Below the pieces are notes generated by a model. The model saw nothing but the letters and a program-made list of their open reading frames with translations. It was not told the origin of the DNA and did no database searches. From Amoebophrya sp. A120 (lineage: Eukaryota > Sar > Dinophyceae > Syndiniales > Amoebophryaceae): DNA of 64,000 bases. The translations under genes and the position numbers were made by a program. How positions within the stretch are numbered: the stretch's first letter is position 1; each line of letters starts with the position of its first letter. The stretch is from NCBI GenBank assembly GCA_905178155.1, contig CAJINV010000002.1:1401809-1465808 (forward strand), read 5' to 3'. Shown here piece after piece: positions 44,224 through 55,400 of the stretch.

Positions 44224-44878
44224 CAACATACATCAGGATCCTTTATTGAACTCGTAATCGACGCAGATTTTCCTTTGGGGCCGGCGAGCCCGAGGCGCTA
44301 TCAAGGTCATTTCATTTGTGGCCGGCGAACACGAGGCGCCCGAAAACAACGAGGTTGTCGCACTTGCAACCTCAAACGCGAGGTCGCATTCTGGTTCGTG
44401 ATTTGTCTGACTTATGGTACAGGGTGTTCCTCGGAAACGTAGCACAAGTTCAATCGTCTTCCTCGTCTCAGGTGTGGTGAATTCACCACCACCCAAGGAA
44501 GAGAAGGTTTTGTTTCTGTTGCATTTTCTACAAAGCATTTTCCTACAAGGTGGCTCTTATATGTACAGTGAAAACAACTAGACGCCGCTGAGCCCGCGAT
44601 ATTAGGTTAGGTTACCTTACTGTGTAGAGGTTTGTTCTCATCGAAAAGTTATTTGCCACTAGATTTGATTCGGTCAACATCACTTCAGCATCCTGTGGTA
44701 ACAAATCACTTTGCGTGGTGTTCTGATTTAAACTCAATTGTGCCGATATAGATGTTGGTACGGTACTATACTTTGAGAAAATTCGTCGTGCTCTCAATTG
44801 TGCATTTCAACTTGTCCTGTTGCTGCTGCTGCTTCGAACAGCTCTCGTGGAATTCTTGTATGGCATTTTTTCATCAAT

Positions 44879-46320
44879 CTAGTAGTTCGCCTCTGCTGCC
44901 TCTTTCTTCGCTATTCTAGCCTCCTCGCGCTGTACCACGTAATTCGCGTAGAATCGGATACCCCGCCCAAGCTCGTCTTTGGTCACACCTGTTTTATTTT
45001 TTGCAGGGGTTTGTATAGCATGTGCATGTTGAGCATTTATTTCGCATGAGAAATCAAAACACAAAACTGTATAATGAACACTATGCATGACAAACTCAAT
45101 CGAGCAGAAGAGTAAACTAACGTTTAATATACTCGTGTGATCCAGACTCCGTAACTGCGGTACGCAGCCGACGATGAATTGCCGGTAAAACTTCTTTGCC
45201 TCGAACGGGTTGCCGTTTGTCGTTAATTTTTCGAGGCAGTGCAGGGATTTTAATTTCTCCATCTGCGCTAGATTTCCGATCTTGTTGCCGTGCATGTATC
45301 TGTGATGGTATTTTTCTTCGTAATTTTCATCACAGTGGCTGATTTGATTTATTGAATGCATTCGTGCATGAACCTATCTGTGTTGCGCGCCGCCCATGAA
45401 GTTGAACGAAGACAAAAAAAAATTACTTATACAGTGACTTCAGGTTCTCCAAGGTCAGCAAGCTCTTGTCCACCGTAGTCAGCTGGTTGAAGCTGACGTC
45501 AAGCCACATCAGCGACAATTCTGTTTTTTTTGTATTGGACAAATTTATGCATCACATCAAAAAAAATCACTCATGCCATACGCTTCTTGCAAGATCTGCA
45601 TCAAAAGTACGCTGTAATTTCTGTACCTGGTTTTGGTATTGGGCTCTTGGGTATTATGGCGAGTTGCTTGTTTATCTCGTGCAGGTCCGTCAAGTGGTTG
45701 TTGTTTAGCCTGAGTCCGATGATCTGCTTCTTATTGATCAACCTTTTTGGGGAACCCAGTTTCGCGGCCACCGCCGCGTCCACTGCTGTTTCCCGGAACC
45801 GCTCCTGAATCGATAGGTGACAACCACAATGAATGTTGTGCATCACAGAAGTGAAAATCGTAGTCGGATTCGGTTTTTTGCATGACAAAGACGAGCATTT
45901 TCTACTTCAAAAACGTCGTAAAACTCTATCCAAATTATAGTACCTTCAACTTCGCCTCTATGCCCAAGACATCGGAATTTCTTGGCATTTCGTTCCCTAC
46001 ATCCACCACGGCTTTCAATTCCTTGAAGGAGTAATCCACCACGCCATGGTATCCAAGGAAAAAAGTGTTACAGTTACACATTTGTAGTCAATTCAGCAAC
46101 GCAAATTTCTCTGCATGAGAGAGAAAACTTGTAATGCAGAAATCCTACGGGAAAACACCTATGAAACGAGGCTCCTATGCATATCCGGCATCACAGAGCT
46201 TGTCTGTCTTGCTTGGCCTGCAACACAATGTGTAACTGTAACACTTTTCTCTTGCGATACATGGTAGGGCAATATCACGTCGTTCCCCTCCCCGGGAATC
46301 GCGTGCGCCAGGGCCGCCAT
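44879..46320 (-). CDS. LRRC51: LRRC51-like leucine-rich repeat protein
   Basis: Six exons: 46320-46260, 46049-45944, 45804-45627, 45520-45433, 45299-45133 and 44988-44879. Intron 1 is an introner (family H); the other four are GT-AG and every junction keeps phase, giving 234 residues. It begins MAALAHAIPGEGNDVILPYH. Leucine-rich repeats are clear: IIGLRLNNNHLTDL, LSLMWLDVSFNQLTTV, LENLKSLYMHGNKIGNL and LEKLTTNGNPFEAKKFYRQF, followed by the cap VPQLRSLDHTSVTKDE and a basic tail. The order LDVSFN, LYMHGN, GNP, then VTK matches animal LRRC51 as I know it. LRRC51-type proteins are small LRR proteins without a catalytic domain and probably act as scaffolds; a flagellar role is possible but not shown here. 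Confidence 0.78.
46050..46259. mobile_element. Introner, family H
   Basis: Ends TATCCAAGGAAAAAAGTG and ACACTTTTCTCTTGCGATA with inner arms GTTACAGTTACACATT / AATGTGTAACTGTAAC; target duplication CATGG. Removal gives LPYHGVVDYSFKEL in the LRRC51-like gene. Confidence 0.95.
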
Positions 46321-47441
46321 GGCGATTTCTGTTACTACAACTTTTTGCCCGTGCAGGCGTGAAGTAGCTTCAGCTTGTAGCTTTAGGTAATACTAGAAAT
46401 AAGTAGCTTTCACAGACCTTCCCTCATGGCCGCAACCGATCTAGTGCCCGCAGTGCCATGGGCAATTGGCTAGAGATTTTGCCGATTTTTGTATTAAGAA
46501 TGGGTTTTATCAATGGGGCGGAATAGGAAGTTGGAAATCAAGGGGTATTCAGGAAAGGAGACAAGGTCCTGGAAAATTTGATTAAACATCGTGCTGTGAC
46601 GAGGGAAACTAGAATTCCTCTACATCAAGAGCAAAAAATACGTCGTAAACCTTGTCGCGGCCCTCGTCTCTCTGTGTCTCTTCTTCACGACCTGTGCTGC
46701 CTACTTTCTTATCTCTCTCGGCACTGGTCTGCAAATAACAAACACAATCAAGAAGACCGAGAGGACGGCACTACATCAGACCGGAACAAACGAGAAATCT
46801 CACGCTCGTCACGCGTAGCTGATCTGCAAAAACGAAATTACCGAATTGCTATTGCTCGGATTCGAAAGCGAAGCTTCGAATTGAAAGACGAAATGATTTT
46901 ATTGAATAAAATTGAAACCGACGCAAGTATAAGCTACTACTACTACTCTCACTTCGCTATTAGAATTCTCTCTCCGATGAAACAACAATCAACATCAAAA
47001 ACGAATAACCACGTTACTCTTGCGTTTTCACACCGAGTTTTCAAAACTCGCGAGGGTTATAATTCGATCTTTTCTGTAGTACTTCTGCGGTTGTTGTATT
47101 CAGTATTCTCCTGTTCCCGTGACGGTCCTCGTCATCTTGCGATCGTAGTAGAAGTTGTTCGTTGTACCAACACAAAGTCATGAGCAGTTTTTCAAACCTT
47201 CTTGCGCGCATCAATCGAATACATTCACAATCTGCTTGCACCAGGTGTAGTACCGGCTATGGTACCTACTGTAAAAAATCCGAATTTTTTCGCCGCCTTC
47301 TACCACGTGCAGCTCCCGTGTTCTTCGATACTGAAAAAATCCTACTCATCCGTCGAAAAGATTAACCCGCCGACAGTCGAAAAGCAAAAGTCCGCGTTAA
47401 GAAGTGTTGAAATAACTCCAGTAGACACCTTGGCTTGTTCC
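46321..47441. other. Intergenic, 1.1 kb
   Basis: 5' flank of the LRRC51-like gene and 3' flank of the K/HDEL receptor gene. A 201-codon plus-strand frame (46578-47183) has no domain and is not accepted. Confidence 0.5.
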
Positions 47442-48697
47442 TTACGTCGGTCCCATCGGCAGGACCAACCGGTTCCCGTACCACTTGGCCATCGCGTAAT
47501 AGTAGAAGATATCAAATGCAAATATGTCTGGCTCTAGAAGGTTGCAACTTGTGATACTGCATTTGGATACTACGAAAATCTGTATTGCATGAACAGCAGA
47601 AGAGGACCAGTTTTTGCCACGTACAGAGGGCATTTCTAATGCGGTATAGGCATGAGGAAGCCCTCACAAAATCTGTGATGCTAGGGTCTGCATCACAGAC
47701 TTCAGGAGTCATCGTCATGCAAACTCTGCATGACAAACATTGCATCCTTCAAAACCCAGACATATTTGCAATGCATAGAAGAAGTCACAGTACAAAATCG
47801 TCTGCACCACTCCCCCCAAAATCGCCACCGGGTCGAAGGTCTGGTCGACCAGGTACTTGTAAATCCAGTTCAGGATGTAAAACGCCCGGTAGAGCCCCAT
47901 CGCCGCGACGAAATGACTCGTCAAGTTCTCCACCTCCCTCATTTTCGCCAACAGCACCAGCTGCGGGGTAATCGCCACTGCTTCCAGGTAGATCGACGTC
48001 GACCACAGCACTTCCGTGATGGCGTATTCTTCACAGGTCAACACCCCGAGCAGCAGCGCCGGGCCGAGGAAGTAGAGCTCGTACTTGAAGGAATCCACCG
48101 TGCGGTCGTAGGTTTGGTTCACCGGTGGTTTGTACCGCATTAGGTAGATCAAGTATCCGGTGGAGATGAGGAAGAAGATTTTCATACAACTGTTGTACAG
48201 GGAAATGAACTCGTACAGCAGGTCCAAGTACCGAAACCCGAAGACCAGCATGTACATCTCCTGCATCCGGCAACTCACGCCCACGTATTGAGAGGAAAAA
48301 TCCCCCCTCCCCATATCGAAAAGGTATGTTTCCGAAAATTTGTCTTGCTGATTTGAGACCACAAATCACGTTTGTCTTGCAACAAGACAACTCCACAGGC
48401 TCTGCTGCATTATGCAGGCGGTTTGTGATGCTGTTGGGCCTACAGCGTAGACGTTTCTCATGCTAAGCGCCTAGGCCAAAAGCTCTCTACTCAGGCTTGG
48501 CAGGAGCCTGCTGTCATCTACTGCAAGACAAACCTGATTTGTATACGCAAATCCAGCATCAGAAACTTGTTTTTGATATGGGGAGGGTGGATTTTTCCTC
48601 GTGATACCACGCAGGACTTGTTCTTGTGAATCTTCCACAGCAGCAGCAATATGCTCGCCAGGTGGAGCATATCGCCGCAAAAGCGAAACAGATTCAT
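47442..48697 (-). CDS. ERD2: ER lumen K/HDEL retention receptor (ERD2)
   Basis: Three exons (48697-48607, 48285-47778, 47509-47442) joined across introners D and A in frame, 218 residues, close to the usual 212-220. The start MNLFRFCGDMLHLASILLLL and the motifs GVSCRMQEMYMLVFGFRYLDL, EVLWSTSIYLEAVAITPQL and YRAFYILNWIYKY are diagnostic of the seven-helix K/HDEL receptor. This Golgi receptor binds C-terminal K/HDEL signals of escaped ER proteins at acid pH and returns them through COPI vesicles. The short tail is YGNRLVLPMGPT. The first introner splits CVGVSC, the second FFYYY. The gene is otherwise ordinary, so it is a reliable internal control for exact intron removal. Confidence 0.95.
47510..47777. 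mobile_element. Introner, family A
   Basis: Ends TATCAAATGCAAATATGTCT and ACATATTTGCAATGCATA; target duplication GAAGA. Removal gives YCDFFYYYAMAKWYG. Confidence 0.95.
48286..48606. mobile_element. Introner, family D
   Basis: Ends TATTGAGAGGAAAAATCC and GGATTTTTCCTCGTGATA; target duplication CCACG. Removal gives NKSCVGVSCRMQE. Confidence 0.95.
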
Positions 48698-49420
48698 CTT
48701 CGGTTGTCGTCGCTCGTGTGTCGCTTGTCGATTTTATATCAGGTGCTTATTTATTTGAAGTGGGTTTTATTGAAAAAGTCCTGACAAAATGCACACCTAC
48801 AGGTGTCGGATTTCTATGTCCCTAAAATCCATCGGAATTTGGCTAAAGTTGTGTGATGTCATCATGATGGGAAAAGAGTTCTCTTCTGTTGTTCAGGACA
48901 TGGACATCGGGTAGAGAATTGTCTACTACTAGATGGCAGGCTCAAAAAGATCTACATGCTCATCAAATACCGTATACATAGATAGACGTTCATGAAATCT
49001 GAAGGGAAGTATTGAGTCGCTGTCTGGCACCGTTTAATTCGCGGTCGCTTTCGCACACAATGGGCATTGCAAAGCAAGAAACTGAGACTTCTACCGGAAC
49101 AAGGGCTACATCAGTACTCGTCGCGTGCTCAAGTTGATCCTAAAGAGAAATCTCCTGTTCATCCTCGCGTCTGTGCTGTAGTAGGAGTAGCTGTGAACAC
49201 TTGTGCGTTGGATACGTCCAGTTGTGGTATGTTCTGTTGATTTTGAACCACATCGCTACTTTGCTTCCTCTTGCTTAATGTAGGATTTGATATGACAAGA
49301 ACCCATATGTCGCCTGTTTATCTTTTCATCGGTTTAGGTAATCTATATCGTCAAAGACTATCACTCTTTAATTGTCGTGGTCGTCACGCTGCAATAAATT
49401 TACCAAGACCACCTTGTGTT
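48698..49420. other. Intergenic, 720 bp
   Basis: 5' flank of the receptor gene and 3' flank of the next. No gene or repeat recognised. Confidence 0.5.
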
Positions 49421-52400
49421 CTATCGATAGTACGCCTGCTGCTGCCCCCCACCTCCTCCTCCCCCTCTGGCTATCCCAGAAAAACAAGCTGGCAGGTCAA
49501 ATCTGTTTCCTGTGTTGCAGTTGCGTATTTGAGTATTTTTGCATCACAAATTCTAATATGACCTGCCAGCGTCGTTTTCTTTCAGGATACTCGCGCTAGT
49601 ACTCTTCTGATGCGTAGCCACCAGGTTCGACAGAGAAAAATATCGCACGAAAAAAGTGTTTCACTGTAAGGATTTTGCAGATTTTGCATCTTCACAAGTT
49701 TGCTCTACATGACAGAGAAAATTTGCCATGCAAGCTTCCTAAGGGAAAACACAGCTAAAAATCTATTTTTTTGCGTGTGTAGCAAGACAAATGCATTCGC
49801 GTTCCATTTCATGCATCACAAGTTTACAGTGAAACAGTTTTTTCTTGCGATAAAAAATCCCCATGGTGCACTGCGAGAAACGCCTTCGCGGAGTCTAAAA
49901 TTTCCTTCGACTTCTGTATAGCCCACTCAGGTGTTGTAAAAATCTCAACTGGTACACTGAATGCGGACGACCTTTCTTTGTGATGCAAAAAGTGCATGAC
50001 CTGGTCTAGTGCTCTGCCAGGAGTTGTTCGCATCACAAATTCCAACGTCCCAAACACGCAGCAAAATCGGCGTCCGGCGAAGATTGTATTGCGAACAGCT
50101 CAACGCTCGGTATACTGCTTCTGCTGTTTATGCTGTTTATGCAAGACATCTTCAAAATCCGGATTTCACTGTAATATATACACTTGACATTGTAACACCT
50201 GCGCGGGCGATATTCGTTCTGGCTTTCAACGATTTTTGCACGGTCTTCGTCGGGGAGATGGAATTCCGCTTCGCTGAGACGAGTGAAGATGCTGATACTA
50301 CTTTCTTTGCGGTTCTATTGTTGCTGGCACTTCTTGTTCCTCCACTAAAGGGCGCCGGCCCAAAAGCTGCACCAGCTGTACCACTCCCCCCTCCTGCTGC
50401 CCTTGACCTCAACGTCATTCGTGCAGTTTGTGTTGTCGTCCTCCCGTAGGTCATGATCGAGGTTCGGTTCTTGATCAAACTATTCGAAATACTCCCCTTC
50501 GCGGGGTAAACATCACCAGAATTAAGGCCGTCATCTTTATTCACTTCTCCGGCATCAAAATCTGGCGACGTCGGACTCGGTTTGGCAGAAGACACCATAA
50601 TCCGCGGTCCGAGTTTCTCCTTCTCAATCGGCTGCCCCGCACGTGGGCCAAGTGCGTAGCCTAAGCGACGAAAGGGGTCATTCGAGAACCTGGATCGTCT
50701 CCGGCGCTTGAAAGATGATGTAGTTGAGGTTTTAACATTTTCATCTCCCGCACCAGGACCTTGCGCTTGAGCCGCTGGCGGTCCTCTCGCGTGAAGATCT
50801 CCTGTTGAGAGGGCGGCAGTCATGGAGGTTTTTTGCTCCCTCGCTTGAAGATGACCTGGTTGCGACCTTCCATGGCCAGACACAACTATGCATTGCAAAA
50901 GTATCGCACTAAGTAGGAATTACATGACAAATTTTTGTAGAACAAAAAATGCAATTTGTCATGCTGTTTCACCTTCGGAAGAAGATTTGTCATGCGTATT
51001 TGCAATCAATACGAGTACGATACTTTTGCACAGGATAAGAACGAGGGATTTGCTATTTTCAGGACTGGTGGACCCGTCGTCACTACTGGATTCCATGTTG
51101 TCTGGATTGTGCCTGGCATGATTTTTCTGCATCGCAGAAGTACTTTTTTGCATTTTTCCCTCATCCGAACTGCTCCTGCTGTCGTGGGACATGCTTCGCT
51201 CTAACACAGAGAGCTCTTGTTTCTTCGCCGCAGAAGTACTGTCTTTGTTCCAGGTGTTAAAGTAGTACTTTTTGAACAGCTCCGCATCGTCGTCTTGTTC
51301 GTCCCGGCTTCTATTCATGGACAGCGAGACCAAGTCCTTGTCCTGCAAATCTGAACCGGCAGCGCCTCCTGGAGCTCCAACGGGCGCAGGAGCAGCTGCG
51401 CCAACAACCGGCGACCTCGGATGAAGAACTTCTACCTCTTCGCTTTTTCTCCTCTTCTTTTCACTGGACGGTGGGGGCGTTTTATACCCCTCTGCAGCTG
51501 CTGGCGGCTTTGAGACCTCTTGCTCCTGCAGCGCGTGATGCATTATTGTTCCTTTCTCCTCCACTGCCGCGATCTTCGGGATGGGCGACTGGGGAAAGCC
51601 GGGGGAATGGTTCGCGTCTGCGTCGTTTCTATCTGAATGCGGTGATTTGGAAGATTTGCTCGGCGAGGTTGTGGTGGCTTTCATATTGCTGCTGCCTTTT
51701 TTCATCAAAAACTGACCTGTTGTAGTTGTTGTGTCCTCTTGCTCCTCAGTAGTCGTTCTCGTCCCAGCTGCGCCCTGGTCTGTCCCTCGTCGGTCAAACA
51801 CGTGTGCGGCTCTAATATCGGACTGCTGTATCGCAAGGAAAAATCCCCCCTCCCCATATTAAAGAGGTAGGTTTTCGAAAATTTGTGTTGCTGATTTGAG
51901 GTCACAAATCACGTGTGTGTTGCAAGAAGACAAGGGCAGCAGCTTCCGTCCCATTATGGAGCCGGTTTGTCATGCTGTTGAGCCAACATCACGGACGCTT
52001 TTCATGCTGAGCGCCTAAGTCAAAGCCTCTCTATTCAGGCTTGATATGGGTCTGCAGTCCTCTCCAGCAAGACAAATGCGATCTGTGTACTCAAATACTG
52101 CATCACACGTTTCGTTTTCGATATGGGGAGGGGGTTTTTTTCTTTTTGATACGCTGCTCTTGCTCTCCACGAACCTCTTCCCGTTCAGCTTCGGCACCAG
52201 CAGCATCTCCAGGTCCCGCCTCTAAGAAAGGACTGATCCCTCCAATGTGCCCGAGCATCTGGTGTAATACAGAGTCGCAGCTAGAGCGGACGTCTTCATC
52301 CTGGGGACAGGGAGAGATGAGCAAGTTGTCATTCAGGTTCAAATCCACCGCAGGATTCAAATACCCATTTGGTGCTTGCACTTGCGCTAGCGATTTCCCA

Positions 52401-55400
52401 TTGTTCCCTGTGCTGTTCTGCCGTATCGGACCTCCTGCGCCGCTACCAGGTGTCGGGACCAGCACCTGCGGATTATACTGCTGCTGCTGCATCGTGGAAG
52501 TAGACGATGATAAGCCGACGAATCCCGCGTTACTATCCGGCGGCGCGATCTTCACATTGCGCGGGTTGGAAATGTGACTCGACCCCAATCCGCTGAAGGG
52601 GATGCCGGGGTACGAGCCAAACGTGTCCATCGGAGCACTTGATGTAGTTGCTCCGCCTGTGCTGCTCTGTTGCATCTGGTGCATCGAGGTCTTACTGCTA
52701 CTTTTCAGAGAACCTGTTAAATTGTTCGTTGGCGCCGGCACTGCGCCTGATACAGGTTTCTTGTTTCTGCTGTGACTGACCTTTCTCTTTTCCTGAAAAG
52801 CCGCATCGATGCTGGAGAGCATCGGCTTACTGCCTGGCGGGGCAGATGAGGAACTGGAGCCAGTCGCAGTATTTGTATTTCCTCCTCCACGGTGCTGAAT
52901 ATACTGCTGTTGCACAGAGCTCGGACCGACTGCTGTTGTACGTTCTTGTGACGAGCTGTTTGCTCTTTGCACGGTCTGGTACTGTTGTTGCCCGATGGAA
53001 TTATTCTCCCCCGCAGTTGCTGTGCTACTCCCGTTTTGATGATGGACACCCGACGGTAGCTTCTTCCGCAAAAACTCCGGCGACTCCGAGCGGTTTGAAT
53101 CTGAGTCCGAAGTTTGCTCCACCACACACAGCAGGCTCCTTTTCATCATGCCGTTTTGATTTGAAGATGAAACGTGTCCCCCGGCACCATCTCCTGGTGC
53201 AGATTTACACGATTGCGGCCAAGTGAGTGCTGTGTTGAGCAACTGTTGGTGATTTTGGCCGTTGCTGCTAGTAGCCGTTCCGGTCATGTCTAAATTTTGT
53301 AAATTCATCCCCTGCTGCTGCAACTCCGGCGGAATTACTTGCGGTTCTGATTGCGAAACGTATCAAATGCAAAAGTGTCTGGGTCTGGAAGAGTCTGACT
53401 CTTCATGCTGTTTTTGCATGACGCAGAAGGTCTGGCATGGAAGCACTAGCATCACACGTTTCGAAAAGCGTTCGCAATGATGGATCCGCATGACAAATCC
53501 CCCACTTTGGTAACAGAAAGTGGGCAACTTTTGCTGCCTATGCATGAGAGATTTTTCTACGTTCTGAAATGCTTCCAGACCCAGACACTTTTGCACTTGA
53601 TAAAACGTTTGATCTCCTGATCGGCGGGATCAACGGCGGAATCGTCGGTGTTTTCTGCTGCCCGTTTGCACCTAGTAACGGGTTTTGATGTTGCATGAGC
53701 GAAGTTGATATTGGCGAGGGAGACGAATCCGGGCTGGTCAGGTCCGTGGAGTTCTTCCGCGGTTGCTGGTGAGGAAGATTCTGATTGTCCTCATGCTCTG
53801 CGGCCATCAGTTTGGGTGAATCCGAATTCCGTGCTGTAGTCCCGGATTTATTGTTGTTGTTCACAATATGGTCCAAAATCGGATTACTTCCCATTAATCC
53901 CGGACTCTGCGCCTGACTGCCGCCCCTGGAACAATTGCCTGCGTTTCGTTGTGTACTACCACGATGGTCAACATCCACACTGACAGACACTGACTTTTCC
54001 CTTTGCTGCTGTTCCTGGACCGATTTCGACCTCTGATTGTTTATCTCTGTCGGACTAGCCAAGAACTGGTCTATCTCTGACAGCCCTCGAGTCCGATCTA
54101 GCAATTGCTTCTCGACAAGCATTTGGTTCTCCCCAGACGAGACGATGACGTTACTTGATGTAGTTCCACCTCCTCCTCCGTTTGGGGCGGATCTGCTTAA
54201 ATCGCCAGCTACTGTGATCATGTCGGAATTCACAGTGACCTTATCGTTGGAAAACTGCAATTGCGGGGAACTGTGCGCCCTATCACCACCACGGACTGCG
54301 AGCTCAAGCGTTGTAGAAGATTCCGGTTGACGCTGCAATACCTTGTTGTTCATGCGCGGTGGTCCTCCACCACCACCAGAATTCGTTCCTATTCCGTATT
54401 TGTTCATACTTTTCGCGTTCGCGTACATACGAGAAGATCCTGCTGCTCCCGCGGTGTTGTATTCCACTGAAATGTCTTCGTGCGAAACATCGTCCTGGCT
54501 CAGCTCCCGAAACTGCTTCTGCTCCTTTCTGCGCCAGTGCCTGCGTGCTAATTTCCGGCTTCGCTCGTTGATTCGGGGGACGAAGGTACTAGATTGGTTG
54601 TTTTGCGCATCCTGAGCTGCATGCTGTCCTTGGTTCTGCATCTGCTGTTGATTGTTCTGTTGTTGCGCCGCCGCGTTGATGGCATTCGCCGCATCGTAAA
54701 CTCGCGGCCGAACATGACTGTAGTTTTGCATGGCTCCCCCGCTGCCAACACCGTGTGCGCTATTGTAGTTTGGCGACTGCAAACCGGATTGTTGATTCTG
54801 CGCATTCGCCTGGTGGACCCGCGCCATCAAGCTCCGGCTCATCGGCCTCGCAGACTTCGTGCCGCCAGACCCGGCGGAGCCCGCGGTGCTGATACCGGTT
54901 GTCGTGTTGGGCCCTGCCCCTGTTCCTGTGTTATTTGCCGCCACGCTCATGTGATGTATCGAGCGCGAAAGACCTAGACCATCGGTGGTCGTATGCTGCA
55001 TTTGGGTGACCACATGATGTTGTCCTCCAACCGCCGTCTGGTGAATCGCGTTGGTCAAATTATGCGGCGGCGGGCGCAAAAACTGCATTTGCTGAGCTTG
55101 CATCTGGTGCGCGTTACTCATTTGAACTACTCCACCTCGCGGATGCTGGTAGGAACTAGCACTGCTGCTCATGGCACCCTGATGATGCGAGGGTTGTGGA
55201 AGTAAGCTGCTCGGATGGTGTTGCTGCTGCAAGAACGGCGTGGTTGTCGTGGATGAACCTCCTTGCTGCAGTTGGACTCCATGCTGCTGATGCTGACCAC
55301 CTGCTCCTAACTCCGCTAAATTCCCTGCGGCAGAACTACTATTCGAAGCTGCGCCGGAAGTAGTTCCGGAAGAGATGACCCCCTGTAGCTTCGATATCTG

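Larger units (their letters stand above)
42280..44878. other. 2.6-kb region with repeats, no firm gene
   Basis: Holds the phosphatase 5' flank, a Lys/Gln-repeat open frame (42651-43199), a fold-back element (43584-43816) and two copies of a 32-nt repeat. A minus frame at 44233-44538 has no recognisable domain. Base composition is patchy, with GC-rich segments near 43.0-43.3 kb. Confidence 0.5.

Noticed and set aside
46578-47183. 201-codon plus-strand open frame
   Set aside because: No domain, composition like untranslated DNA, opposite strand to all supported genes and no introner; best read as chance.
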